Source of the DNA: Sclerodactyla briareus
Taxonomy: Eukaryota; Echinodermata; Holothuroidea; Dendrochirotida; Sclerodactylidae
Assembly (NCBI GenBank): GCA_026419785.1
Contig: JAODTK010005849.1
Coordinates: 124,001 to 188,000, forward strand
DNA length: 64,000 bases
Direction of reading: 5' to 3'
The position numbers and the translations under genes are program-made. Below the pieces are notes generated by a model. That model ran no database searches and was not told the DNA's origin. It worked only from the letters and a program-made list of their open reading frames with translations. Positions 1-12,439 of this stretch are shown here, in pieces. Within the stretch, counting starts at the first letter, position 1. Each line of letters starts with the position of its first letter.

Positions 1-1329
1 CATATTTTCCTGGTTTCATATGTAACGGGGAGTGGGACACCCAAGTGATTTTTGCTGGATTTTGGAAAAATTAGGAGTACGGTAGTCAACAAAATCTGTG
101 TGGTGTTTGCAATAAATCATGACTACAGATATAATTCAGGGAACATTCTAAACAAATCTTTTTAAGAAGTGTTTAGTTTGAGACGTTTGAATTTTAAAAA
201 GTCAATTTATGAGGGGACACCAAAGTCCACGTCAATATTTTAAATCTATTTTTTCCCATCTTACTTTGATTGGTTGCTTCGAACTTGCCTCATTTGTATT
301 GTTCACATCGGTGTCCAGAGAATGAGAATAACAAACAGGAATTTACATTTTCTGTTCAGTTACAAATAAATTAAAGAGTTTCTATGTAAGCATTGGGGGA
401 CAACCAACATTTAAATAGTGGCATAATTCTTGGATCATGATTTTGTCATGACTACAAGAATATTACCAAATACATAGTACTCTCGTACTTATATAATTAG
501 TTGAAAAATATTAGGGGCCCCAAAAGATATATTATATCTCACACTGAAGGGCTAGTAAAAATTGTCATAATTTCGGGCCAAAAAATTGATGTTTTATGCA
601 TTTCCCCACTTTAATATAGGCCAACCACAATTTTGCACTACGCCGCAATTTTGATTTTATTTGTAACATTTAGACTGCAGCAACAAATTAAGACCAAAAA
701 AATGAGCAAGTGATATACAGGGAATTGGCAATACCGCATGCTAAAGGCATCAACAGTGGGCCAGTCTGCACTGGCACCCAAATTTATGGAATTAAGTATA
801 AGTGAGTCAAAACTGATAACAGGCCAAATGGTGTAATGTCCCTTAGTGATCCAGACCATGAGATATTATGTTCTGACTAATGCTATCCTAGGTAAATAAC
901 TAAATACCCTCTAACTGTCAAATAATTAATTAATATCTTGAATAGTCCAGATCTGGGGAAATCCCTGACATCACAAAAATCGTACAGTTCACAAGTACCA
1001 CCCACAACAGATGACCTTGAGACTTGTCAATAAGTTTGGATGGTCAGGCAGTGTGTTGAATGCCCCTCAGATGTTTGTTTGCAACAAAGTGGTAATGTAC
1101 ACTATACCATCAGCCATTGAGATAAGAGCTATTAGGCCTATCTGTTTCGCTGGGGAAAAATGGAAAAGATGAATGGGGGGGGGGGTGCGTGAGGGAGGGT
1201 AGAGGTGATATGTGGATACTTTGGGTGGGATGGTCGATCTAGTGGGATAATGGTACTTGGCATTTGAGAAGTCAGAAACACTCATGTGATGCATAAACTC
1301 CTAAAGATATGCATTCCAAGAACAGTCCA

Positions 1330-2510
1330 AATGTATTGCGAAAAAGGTTATAAAAATTGAAACTTGACCCCTTGTAACTACCAAAGTAATTGTCCGATCG
1401 AAGCGGGAGTGTTTCCCTCCATTAAAGCACACAAAGCTCACCACACTATCAAAAAATAAACAGTTCTATTTTTTTTTTTCCGTAACTCCTTAAATAAAGC
1501 ACATTATTCCATATTCGACCTTAACCACATGACCACCCGACAGAGGTCAAATCGAGGTCAATGGTCACACACATGCAGGTCAAACAATTATATCACAATG
1601 GTGAACCATCCAGCCTTCGCAGATATTCAATTCTCCGATTATAGCCCGAAAACAGTTTTTGACCCCTAAGTGACCTCGAATGACCTTTAATGATATGACA
1701 GTTTTTATGAGAATTGTTACTCTCCATGTGATACATCCACGCCTAGGAGCATTTTGCAACCTGATGAACACACCCAGTGCTATTGCTGGAAAAAGTACTA
1801 AAATCAGTTTTTGACCCCTAAGTGACCTTTAATGACCTTCAATGACATGGCGGCTCTTATGACAAGTGTTACGCTCCGTGTAATGCATCCAATCCTAGAA
1901 GCAGTATGTGTTCAATGTTATTGCGAAAAAGGTTATAAAATTGAACTTTGACCCTTGTAACTACCAAAGTAATTGTCCGATCGAATCGGAGTTGTTTCCT
2001 CCATAAAGCCCACTAAGTCTATCACATATCCAAAAATAACCAGGTTCTATTTTTTCTGCCCGTTAACTCCTAAATAAGCACATTTATTCCATATTCGACC
2101 TTTAAAAACCACATTACCATCCCGACAGAGTCAAAATTCAGTCAGAGTCACTACACATGCAGTTCAACAATTATATACAATGGTGAACCATCCAGCCTTC
2201 GCAGATATTCAATTCTCCGATTATAGCCCGAAAACAGTTTTTGACCCCTAAGTGACCTCGAATGACCTTTAATGATATGACAAGTTTTTTATGAGAAATT
2301 GTTTACTCCTCATGTGATACATTCACTCATAGGAGCATTGCATTCTTATGAACAGACCCAGTGCTATTGCTGAAAAGTACTAAAATCAGTTTTTGACCCC
2401 TAAGTGACCTTTAATGACCTTCAATGACATGGCGGCTCTTATAAAAATTGTGACAACTCATGTGATGCATCCACTCCTAGAAGCGATGTGTCCAATGTTA
2501 TTGCCGGGAA
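1330..2510. repeat. 585-bp tandem duplication with nested subrepeats
   Basis: The block starting TTGCGAAAAAGGTTATAAAA at 1336 recurs at 1921. The two copies stay alignable to about 2510 (GTAATTGTCCGATCGAA, GTGAACCATCCAGCCTTCGC, TTTTTGACCCCTAAGTGACC). Inside each copy a roughly 160-bp unit containing TTTTTGACCCCTAAGTGACC is itself doubled (about 1655 and 1815; about 2237 and 2389). Copies differ mostly by one-base indels. Confidence 0.85.
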
Positions 2511-2519
2511 AAAAAAAAA

Positions 2520-3400
2520 AAAAGTATTAAAACTCATCATTTTGACGATCATTGACAACTAATATGGAATTATTCCCACAAATTTACCCTCAGTGATCTT
2601 GATGCTATTGAATAAATTATCAGGACTGGTAGTTGGTCTTATTCACAAAGTTCCGTCAAAATCCCTAAAAGTTGAGAAAATTGGCATTAGTATTCTAATT
2701 AGCTAACGATATGTACAATTAAACCACATACTGACCTCAGTGATTCAACGCAATTGAATAAATTTATCGGGACTGGCGAACGGCACATACAAGTTTAGTG
2801 AGGATCCATCAAAGTTATAATTTGCCTAATTGCTAATTGGGCCAACTATTATGCAAATTAGTTCATGCAGATGACCTCCCGTGACCTCGGCCAAAAATAG
2901 GAAAAAGTAATGCACTGACTAGTTGACCCTATCACCACGTTTCATGAAAATCCAATGAAGTTTGAAATATCACATACATATGCTAATTAGGCTACTGGCC
3001 AAATAAATTCAAACTTGACCTCGCATGACCTTGAAATTGTTGCCATGTTTTTCGGCCTCCAACAACTACCCCCTACCGCACGTTTCGTGTAAACGCACAA
3101 ACTTGAAATTTTGCAGGAAACTGCAAATAGAGGCAGCAAAAAATTTTTATACGATATAGCCCATTTTCGAACTTATACGAGATTTTACTCATACGGAATG
3201 TGTACCAAGTTTTGTGTCCAATCGGATAAAGTGTAAAGAATGAGAGCGCTAAACGCCTCAAAGTTTTTTTTTCCGGCGGCGGCGGGCAACCCGGTCAAAA
3301 CCATAATATCCCCGAACACTGATCAGGGTGCGAGGATATAAGTAGTAGACGCTGCATTACAACATTGCCGCAATGGAAGCAAACAATACTAAATTTGTAA
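2520..3400. repeat. Dispersed-repeat-like block
   Basis: AT-rich DNA with repeated TGACCTC/ATGACCTT words and 'TTAGCTAATTAG' type stretches. It ends in a GC patch (CCGGCGGCGGCGGGCAACCC, 3272-3291) followed by CATAATATCCCCGAAC. This looks like repeat-tail sequence common in marine invertebrate genomes. No gene, and the family is not identified. Confidence 0.35.
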
Positions 3401-4009
3401 TTCATAGTACAGGTCAGATTTGCAAAAGGACTCGAGGACCGGACACACTGTGACTCGATAGTGAAGCCAATGACTCGGACTCAGAACTGGTGACTCGGAC
3501 TCGGATTGCGAGGACTCGACTCCAGCACTGTTAGGTGGGCTATTGAAACGCTTTGAGATCATTTTCATGCTGGTGATACTCGACCACTGGGTCCCACTGA
3601 AGCAATCAACCAGCAACCAATTTGGAGCCCGACTGCTATTTCGCGAACTGTATCCGACATATACAGCGTACCGTGTTTAACGAATGCGTAATGACCTAAA
3701 TGATTCAAGTTGAGGAATTCTGTGCTCCATTTTCTAAATTTTTGGCGCGCTACGTGCGCGGGCATCTCATGTGTCGGTAGTGCAAAGACATGTGATGTGC
3801 CTGGATGATGTCCTTAACAACAAAAAAATGTCGAAATTCACTCGGGTTGTTTAAACTATCATGGAAGAAAGGTTATCACTTAATCCCTATCATTCGCATA
3901 AGACTGGCTCTACCAGTTGGGTGCTGCTCCTTCATTGAACGTTGTCGATTTCCTGCCTAGGGGCCGTTAACAGTCAAAAACAAAAAGACAAACAAACATA
4001 GAAATCGTT

Positions 4010-4595
4010 ATCTCGAGGTGAAGGGGTACGTTGAGGCGACGGCGGTAGGTCAACCAGCTGGCGGGATCTGTTATTCTTTTTTGTTATTCATGGGTGCGAC
4101 CACTTGTTGGAGTCCGGTGCACGATGCAAATTACTATCGCTTATGAGGGCACAACGGTGCGGCCCATCGAAAAGCGGCCAGGGAACGCCACAAACTGCGG
4201 TGTCAAAAAGGCATGAATGATTCAAAACTCAAGTGAACGAAATTAGTTAAGTACAAATATGCCTGGATATCGATGGAATGACCAAAGGGTAGACCTTGTT
4301 GTTTTTTAACTGAGGGAAGGAGGTAATTGAGACGACAGGGGTGAGTCTACCACCTAGTGGGACCTGTGGATTTTTGGCATTGGTTTATCATGTTATTGCA
4401 AATTTACAATAGAATTCAGCTATTCAACGTATGGGTGCGACCACTTGTTGAACTAAAGCTGGGTGCATGCACGGTGCACTTACCAAGGGGGCAGGACCGG
4501 TGCGGTCAGAAACCCCTTAAAATAGCCCTCGAAGATTCGGCCAGGGAACGCCACAAATTCTTGCGAAGATATGATTAGAAATTCAGGTGAAGATC
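4010..4595. repeat. Degenerate tandem duplication (about 340-360 bp unit)
   Basis: GGGTGCGACCACTTGTTG occurs at 4092 and 4433. GGCCAGGGAACGCCACAAA occurs at 4176 and 4539. Intervening sequence is alignable (GGCGACGGCGGTAGGTC against GACGACAGGGGTGAGTC). No coding potential recognised. Confidence 0.6.
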
Positions 4596-4922
4596 AGTTT
4601 ATATCAAAGATTTGCCGGACTTTTTTCGATGGAATGTTCAAACGTGTCAAATTTTCGCGCGCGCATTGCGCACAGTTGCCGTTTTACTTCTGTATTATAT
4701 TGGCCCCCACATGTCTGGCCCCGATTAGAAGTGTCCCTACCGTGCGCCTGGTGGTCCGCAAAGAAGATAGAAATGGGGGCATAATGGGGGCCGTAATCTT
4801 TGAGTAAAAAACTCAGGCCTATCTAAGTGACAGGTCAGCGAGGTGCCAGTGCAATGTCGTTGGTCAATGGATTCTGCAAAATCTCGAGCTTCGCGTGAAC
4901 GCAGGACTGGTTGTGGCCATTG

Positions 4923-4998
4923 CCCATTTCCATGTCCTTTCCATTTCCATTTCCTTTCCATTTCCATTTCCTTTCCATTTCCATTTTCCTTTCATGAT
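4923..4998. repeat. 18-bp minisatellite
   Basis: About four tandem copies of an 18-bp unit built from CCATTTCCATTTCCTTT. The long open frames across it on both strands are repeat artefacts. Confidence 0.85.
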
Positions 4999-5429
4999 TG
5001 TAACCTCACTTGCATGGTATTCCAGAAGTCCAGCACGAACGCAAAACCTTAAAATTGATTTGAAGTTTTTTGGAGAACCTTTCCTGAAATGAAAATTTGT
5101 TATCAATTCTAAGGAGGCGCTACTGACCATAAGGCATGGAATTAGTCGCGTATCCTGCAATCCTGTAGGGGGGTCTGTCAACGGAATTTTTTCTTGGACG
5201 CTACGCGCCAACCTGTGGTGGCCCCCGCTTAGATGGTATTCGTCTTGTCCGTCCCCCAACCGCCAACACAAATCGCCGCCCGCGGCGTGTATATATATAT
5301 CTGATGGCGCTTAGACGCATAGAGTCATGTTGATGGGCCTGTTTGATGAGGGAAAAAGGTGAATGACGACAGTGTCAGCAGCGGTAATGTATTGATAAAT
5401 GTCAGTTCCTTACGATGCTCCCCTCCCCT

Positions 5430-5713
5430 CGCCCAGCTCTAAAGCAAGAAATCTAGGTGTTATATTTGACTCTGGCCTTACCTTGCAGTTCATTACGACA
5501 TACCGAGAATCAGCCAATCTGGCTCTTTTCCGCCTCCACATGAGTACTTTTATACGGCAGCCCAAGTTCATGTTCTAATCAGTCACTTCCAGAATAGATC
5601 TATGCAATTCGATTTTCCGAATTCTATGGCCCTTGATCTCTTGGGATCATGGGTCTGCAAAAGCTGCAGAATCAGGTAGCACGGTTTCACACTAATTCTT
5701 CCAAGAGTGATCA
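5430..5713 (+). pseudogene. Non-LTR reverse transcriptase fragment, 5' part
   Basis: Reads KARNLGVIFDSGLTLQ and then, in shifted frames, VHVLISHFQNRSMQF and LQKLQNQVARF. These fit the C-terminal part of CR1/L2-type LINE reverse transcriptases ('VRNLGVIFD..L', 'LVHALVTSRLDYCNSLL', 'KLQ.VQN.AARL'). The frame breaks several times. It is separated from its 3' continuation by the miniature element at 5716-6276. Confidence 0.7.
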
Positions 5714-5715
5714 CT

Positions 5716-6276
5716 TAAAGGAGAATTAAAGTCTAGAAATATCTTCACATATAAGAAGCAGCAGTGTATACTGAACATTCTACAAAAAAAAAAATCCATC
5801 AAAAAAATATTGTTCCCTTACCCAAGTTATATGAGTTTAAAACGAGGAGACAGCGCTGCCATTTTCCCCTCAAGGTGAATGACAGGAGACTTGAACAATT
5901 AATTATGAGTCACAAAACCCCTACCTGCTGGCATTCAATGTATTTCTTTGTTTTTCCAACCTATTATTATTCACATGACTGTGCACAACAATGTACCTTG
6001 TTTATATTGGATCACTCGGAGGGTATACTGCAAGAAGAAAAATACGGGACAAATTGGTTCGAAACTTTGCACATATCAAGTATAAGTGATTAGGTGGGTG
6101 ATATCACAAGCCTCATCAAAATGCAGCGTCCCGTCGTTTATTCAAAGTCACATATATCAAAAAAAAGTAAGCAATATTTTTAGATGAAAATTTGGGGGAG
6201 ATGTTCATGACATAATGGTCCCTCATTTAACAATATTAGTTCACTTCCCAAAGTTCAGACTTTAATTCTCCTTGAA
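5716..6276. mobile_element. TTAA-tipped miniature TIR element, family 1, copy 1
   Basis: Terminal inverted repeats TTAAAGGAGAATTAAAGTCT (5716-5735) and AGACTTTAATTCTCCTTGAA (6257-6276). It is about 560 bp with no transposase. A second copy with the same interior lies at 49502-49900. TTAA at the left tip and TGAA at the right suggest a TTAA target duplication with one change, as in piggyBac-type elements. It interrupts a LINE fragment. Confidence 0.75.
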
Positions 6277-6379
6277 CCCCCATTATGAACGAATGCCACT
6301 ATATGGTTTCATGTTCACTAGAGAATAAGGTTCAAGATGCTGACATTGGTAGTTGGTACATGAGCCGACTACAATATGA

Positions 6380-6600
6380 TCTTCCCTTTTGTTCTCATAC
6401 GCCGCTCGACACAGAGTTCCTCCACTGCCCGTTTACACTCTCGGGTGGCCGAGTGCCAAGGGGCGATCTGGTGGTGCGCAGTTGACGTCTTTTCGTGTGG
6501 CCGCTTCGAGGCTCTGGAACGCGCTCCCGGTGGCTGTGCGTGTCAATTTAAATAGGAAGTTACAAAATCCAGCACACTAACTTGACTACTGAGGCTCAGT
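6380..6600 (+). pseudogene. Non-LTR reverse transcriptase fragment, 3' part
   Basis: Reads YAARHRVPPLPVYT, then TSFRVAASRLWNALPVAVRV, the typical C-terminal end of CR1/L2-like LINE polyproteins ('FSVAAPRLWNSLP'). It continues the fragment at 5430-5713 after removal of the inserted miniature element. The element is 5'-truncated, as is usual. Confidence 0.75.
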
Positions 6601-7198
6601 AGCGAAACCCCTAGGTCCCTCGAGTACTTCCAAACCTCGAGAATCGCTAGTAATCCTCTGCCCCATTTTGCTCCCGCGTATGTACCCAATAGTCAGTCAG
6701 TAATGTCGCTATGTGGGTGAGGGCCACTGGAAATCTTGGCTCCCCTGGAGTCTCCCAAATTATGTTTAGAATTCGAAAATAACCCGTAGTCAAAATATTA
6801 CACTATTTTTTCGAGGCGTGAGGCCTAACTCATCTGTATGAACTGCATGCATGGGAAGTGAAGCAACTTTCCAGTGTCAGCCAACGACCAATCAAAATTC
6901 GGCCCCACCGTGACTTGCCCACTTGTCCCGCATGCCACACCACTCCAAACAAATGTTTTCATCATTCGCTTCTGATTGAAATGTTAGTGTTCCAATTTTC
7001 CTAAAATGGGTGTTTTAGGCAGACTTCACAGCATTGAGCAAGTCCGCTAGTGGCAACTGCCTTCAGTGGCGTACGCAGAAGGAGGGTGGAGTCAACCCCC
7101 CTGCCCATGTGACCAATAAATCTCAACAACAAATAAGGAAATAATTTGTTGCTTCCTTGCCTACAGGAAAATGAATCTTTGAGATGATACTGGCATGG

Positions 7199-7203
<5 letters not shown>

Positions 7204-7240
<37 letters not shown>

Positions 7241-7253
7241 TGTGTGTGTGTGT

Positions 7254-7299
<46 letters not shown>
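7204..7299. repeat. TG microsatellite
   Basis: About 96 bp of (TG)n with two GGTG interruptions. Open frames reading Cys-Val or His-Thr repeats over it are not genes. Confidence 0.95.
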
Positions 7300-7302
<3 letters not shown>

Positions 7303-10300
7303 TTCGGTGAAACACTTGTAAAACACGATAAAGTTCAACACAAAGTTATAGAAGGCTCATACTTGGCATGTATATTTTGACCGTTTGGAATAGATGATCC
7401 CTCTTTTGGGTCAGCCAAACTCAAGCGTCACCTAAAATCAACAGAGGTCAAAGTCGATCCCTTGTTCAGGGTCAGGTGAAGTCATATAAGTCAAACAAGG
7501 ATCGAATAAAACAAAAACTTGTCACCTTGTGTATACGGGAACTTTCCAATGAAAAAAAGGAGAGGTTCAATATTTAGGTCACTTAGGATTGGAAACGAAT
7601 TTGAAAAATGTTGCGACTTGCGCGCTCATACTTCGTATGAACATTGGTCATATCTGATGGATGATTCCTATTATTTCGGGCTTGAGGTCGACTGTGGTCA
7701 AAGTCGAAATCCTAGTATTAAACAGCCTGGCCAATGGTCATCATCAGTGAATGAAATTTTTCATAGACATTGTCTGTGACTATTATTACTGATGTCTTCA
7801 GGTGTCTTCCTGGTAATAAGATTACCTTGCGTTTTACTATGGCAGGACTTGAGTGGTGGTGTCTTCTGACGATGGTGTAAAGCTTCATAAAAATACACGA
7901 CTCTTGGAAGCGGGTGCCTGTTGTGTGTTGTCCCTATGCAAAGTGGTAAACACTATGTCTGCATAGCACCAAATAAAGATAAGACAAAGCAGTATATAGG
8001 GGCTGCTTCATTAAAATTTTGTTATCAATATGATGTGAAACAATGCATTACTTCTTGGGGGGCAATGACAATAACTTAGGCAAGAAGCACTACGAAATGT
8101 AGCGTTCTTCTTCTAAGTAAAAGTTTTGTCGCGTCACCCTCAATGGGGTTACGATAGTATATACAAGGCAGACTGTGAAAGACTGCCCCTAATTCCGTTT
8201 TGGTTGGAAAATGAGCCGAAGATTAACGAATTTTGGCGAAGAAAAATACCGAACAATGCCGTAACTAATTCTCTAATACGGGTTTACAAGTTTGATAGAA
8301 CAGGCCTACATGCACGCAAGTAACCCCAGTGTCGTCACAGACACCAACTTTAACCCCTTTTCTTTCACGTGTAAGGGAAAGTGGCTGCACGAGTGAAGCT
8401 ACACCTCGTCTGTCGGAGGATGGGGACGTTAAAGGGCGATCAGGGAGCAGGATCATCACCCCTGCCTCCGTCGTTACTTAGGGCACCTCTTCGAAAATAG
8501 AGCCTTGATTACGCGGTGTCCGCTCTTCCACACCCAAAAGGGGAGGACCCTACCAATCGACTGAGAATTTCCTTAGTCTGTTGAAGCACCTTCGGGTGGA
8601 TCGCATATCAAGAGGCGTATAAGTAAGCCCCCCCCCCCCCCACCGTGCGGGAAAATGAGTGTGGAAATATTTTCGAGCGTGTAGGATAGGTCTACAGTGA
8701 GATTGGATAACTTTTTAGATTCACACATTCTTCCTGTCCCTGAATTAGTCGGGTTTTTTAGTATAGCACGTGAGTGGATGAAAGGCACCATCGAGCGAAC
8801 ATGTAGGCCTATACTGAACATGTAACCGAAATTTGCGGAAGGGATCGATGTGATGGTGTGTGTATGGAAAGAAAATAAGGTCGTTGCAGAAGAAATAATG
8901 AAAGCGGATGACAAACAAATCCGGTGGGATTTCTGTAGTCATCGCCACCTGATATGTGTTACAATTTGTGATGGACTAAATTATCTTTTGAGAAATTGAC
9001 GGCATCAGGCCGACAGCCTATTTCGAGGCTATAGGTATGCAGCCTGATTGCCTGAAACGCTCAGAGACAGCTATTTCCTGGTTAGCGACGCTGGTTAACA
9101 CGTTTCCCTCTTCGAACTTTCCCCTCCATCGAACTTTCCCCTCCCTCTCCCACCTCCTCCCCTGTTGACGCCCCCGTTGACGCCACGTCGGCCCCGCATG
9201 TCATCATCCTCTTTGATCTGACCGCGTAAGTGAACTGTTGATTGCATGCGACCCTGGAATTCTGCTGTTTGAGAAGACCGTTGACCAGTTAGCAAATTTA
9301 CATCCAAATTGCTAGTCACTGATTCCGTATATATCGATCATTGTAATATAGCTTATTATCATATCATCATTCTGGTCAGCCAGCTATGTCTGGAAATATC
9401 CACTGTGCAAACAGCAATGGCGACCTTCTCCGGGTCCGATCTTCGTTCTCCTTTGGATTCAGTCCTTAGTATTGTTCCTCAGAATCACGAAAAATCGCGT
9501 CCGCCAAGCTGTATTACACCGGTCTAACATTTGTTTCTCTATTTTCGTCCGAAGCGGTAGTTTCCGTGTATTAGGTCTTGAGAAATATTTGTCCGACCTC
9601 TTGTTTTGGGCATCGCTCACCGGGATCGTACTGTATCCTTCAAAGTACACCTCTCAGTACCATCAAGGGATGGCTTGGTGGATTGCAGGACACTGGTAAG
9701 GAACTGCTTAGCCAAGAACTAACCAGCTAGTAGTAATATAGTATACTATTGCTAGTCCCCTGTAGTGACGGACGCCGAAGAGTTTTCGTGAATTTATTAA
9801 AGGGTTCCAAATAACAATACCACACACTCAACAGGAAATATGGCATATTGCATAATGTTATACCATAAGACTTTTCGCCAAATAGCATGTTGCGGTGCAT
9901 TGTGGGATAGTTTTCGATGCATGCTGGTATACTTCAGGGGGCAAATTTGTGTTAGCATGTATTGGAAAACTTGTAAATTTCAAGTATCTTCCTCATTCAC
10001 CGGCATATTCTCTCAAAATTTAGTATGTGCCGATCATTTTTTACAAAGTATTGTGACAGATCGGGACTAAAGGTGCTTAATTTCGACATGAAAACAAAAA
10101 AAAAAAAAAAAAAACTTTTATCAGCGGAAATTCCTATTGGCCTTCCATAGATGCCTACTTGCCCCGGAGCTAGACCACACGGCATTGCCGAGGAGGCTAT
10201 TGGCGAAAAGGTCTATGTGTTATAGTGTTAGGGATTGGGGGTACGGTTCACAGGCGCTCGTAACGTTTTAGGCTCCCGCTTCACATACAATAATAAGAGA

Positions 10301-12211
10301 GGTGTGATACACATCCCAACGACAGTTGGAAACCCAACGACTCAAAGGGAGTATCGAGTCGAACCGCTGGTTATAGACAAATGAAATGCTTCATGGGAAC
10401 CACGAAAATTCTTTTCAACATGGTACCCTACTATATCGGACGATCTTGACAGTAAATTCACGGAATTGGGATAAATATCTGGAATCACCCCCCATCTTAA
10501 TCGGATCCCAAAAACTAATTGGTACAAATTAGAAATCAGTGCCCGGAAGTACCAAGGTGTCCAATGACCCTAACCTTGTGATAATAAACTGTCACTGTGT
10601 AGAATGTACACAATGAGGGAGAACGGCAGTCACTTCAGGGGCACTGTTCTCATTTAGAGTTCTTTTTAATTTCATACATTACACCCAGGTCCACATCTGA
10701 CCGGGGAATAGGCAACGTGCGAAACATAGGGGCACTTTGTGTAGCAGATCAAATCAAGCAGTTATTTAGGTTTTTGGCCTGATATGCGTTCTATGGAGAC
10801 CTAGCCTCAACTGTTGATCATGGTAGGCTGCGTTACAGAGTTGGATAAATGGCCTCCATTTGAGATGGAAAAATCAAATTTCAATCCGAATTTCTGCAAA
10901 TTTTTATGTGAAGTAGAATAAAAGAAAAACAAAACTCTAAGATTGGTGGCGATATACCCACAAATTGTGTAATACGTGATTTTTTGACTTGTCATTGACT
11001 GGTAACACAAGTGGCCCCTATGAAATGAGTCGCACGTTGCCTATACATTTGCAGTCATACCGGAAATACACCCAAATGCTTACAGTAGGGGTGTAAAGTA
11101 GCTCTTGTGTCGAAATTCTGCAGAACTGAAACGTCTCACTTCTCACTGACGTAAATATGACATAGATACTATTACTAAATCAGCTCATAATAGGGTTACC
11201 TTTTCTGCCTCTCATGCCTTCCCTTACAGTGATCAAAGAGAATATTCAGAATGTTCTGTACGTGGACGGTGGGCCCCGTGAAAATGTGTATTGAGTGAAA
11301 ATCTATGATCTTTCTGATTCAATGAGGTTTTGCTATAAGTCGAACCCTGCCACGATACTTTATTGGAAAGAGAATCAAAATTCTCATCAGTCCTCGAGAA
11401 TGAAATTGAGGAAAATTATTCAAAAATTGCACTGCGGCCTATTTTTTTTGTTTCTAGATTTTGACATAGTGAGTTCTTTAAGATGGAAATACCAAATACA
11501 GTATATACCATAACAAAAGCAGCCATATGGCAATTGCAAGTAGAAAAACTAGCAAAATCCCATGGCCCCTCCTACGATGACAGAACATGTATGATGTACA
11601 GTATAAACACCTGTGGTGTTGCTGAACTGTATCATTGGATAGAGGTTCAACAGACGTGAGTGAATGCCTGTCTCATGCAGTGTTCTCCCTAATATCAAGT
11701 GGATGATGAAATGTTGCATGTTGTCGACCTTAGCCCCCGGCATAACGGGAAGACAGTTTTTATGAGTGTGGTATTTGGTGTGATCGAGTGTATTCCAACC
11801 TGTATTAGTGAAACCTCCTGTTCTTTGGACTACTAAGTACAAACTTACCTTGGGGGGGGGAGTGTGTTTTGTGACCCCTTAACTCCAATTAGGAGGTCCT
11901 AATAATGATGACAACAACTTCCCAGCATTCATAATGCGCCATCTATCTAGCGAGGCTCCGGTAAAAAGAAAGACAGAGGAACAAATACCACAATTACCTA
12001 ACGTGAAACAAACAGGAACGTTTTTAACCTAGCTTTGACTTCGTCAACACAGTTTTTCCACAGTCAACAAAATATTGTAAGAATATAATTGAAAATTATA
12101 CCATTTGGAATCCCCTTGAGAACATTAACATGACATCACATTTACTGTAGTAAGGTATATCCACTATATTTACATTTCCAGTGTCCTGATATATATTTCA
12201 CCCTCTTCCAG

Positions 12212-12439
12212 TACTCCCCTTGCGTTGGTGCTATCACGATCCCCCTAACCCTCCTGAATTACTTCTCTGAGAAGCTAGGGGGGCTCTTCACCAATTACTG
12301 GAAGCTGATCCTGAGGGTAGCACTGGGCTTGGTTCTCAGCCTACTTTGGGCAATCTGGCTCCTCTACTACCTGTTCCCGGGTATCAAATGGGGCGGCATC
12401 ACCCTATACAATGCCATCGGCATGTTCGGCTCATTCTGG
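12212..12439 (+). CDS. TMEM245: TMEM245 exon A (N-terminal membrane region)
   Basis: An intact 76-codon open frame between a pyrimidine-rich acceptor (CACCCTCTTCCAG, ending 12211) and the donor GTAGGT at 12440. Phase is 0 at both ends. It encodes two hydrophobic stretches: one around VALGLVLSLLWAIWLLYYLF (residues 36-55), then a short amphipathic piece ending in MFGSFW. In the family this lies between the first membrane segment and the conserved SIPVW segment of the next exon. There is no frameshift in this exon. It contains no start codon, so the gene begins upstream, probably outside the window. Confidence 0.8.

Larger units (their letters stand above)
1..12211. other. Upstream region, no exon recognised
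   Basis: Apart from the repeats listed separately, stretches 1-1329, 3400-4010, 6600-7200 and 7300-12211 show no gene I can support. They may be TMEM245 intron 1 or 5' flank. Short open frames here lack splice context, codon bias or recognisable motifs. Confidence 0.6.

Noticed and set aside
6050..6075. GGTTCGAA-type box suggesting a tRNA
   Set aside because: It is an interior block of the family 1 miniature element, present also at 49829; no cloverleaf can be formed around it.
7001..7380. Long open frames of His-Thr or Cys-Val repeats on both strands
   Set aside because: They are translations of the TG microsatellite at 7204-7299.
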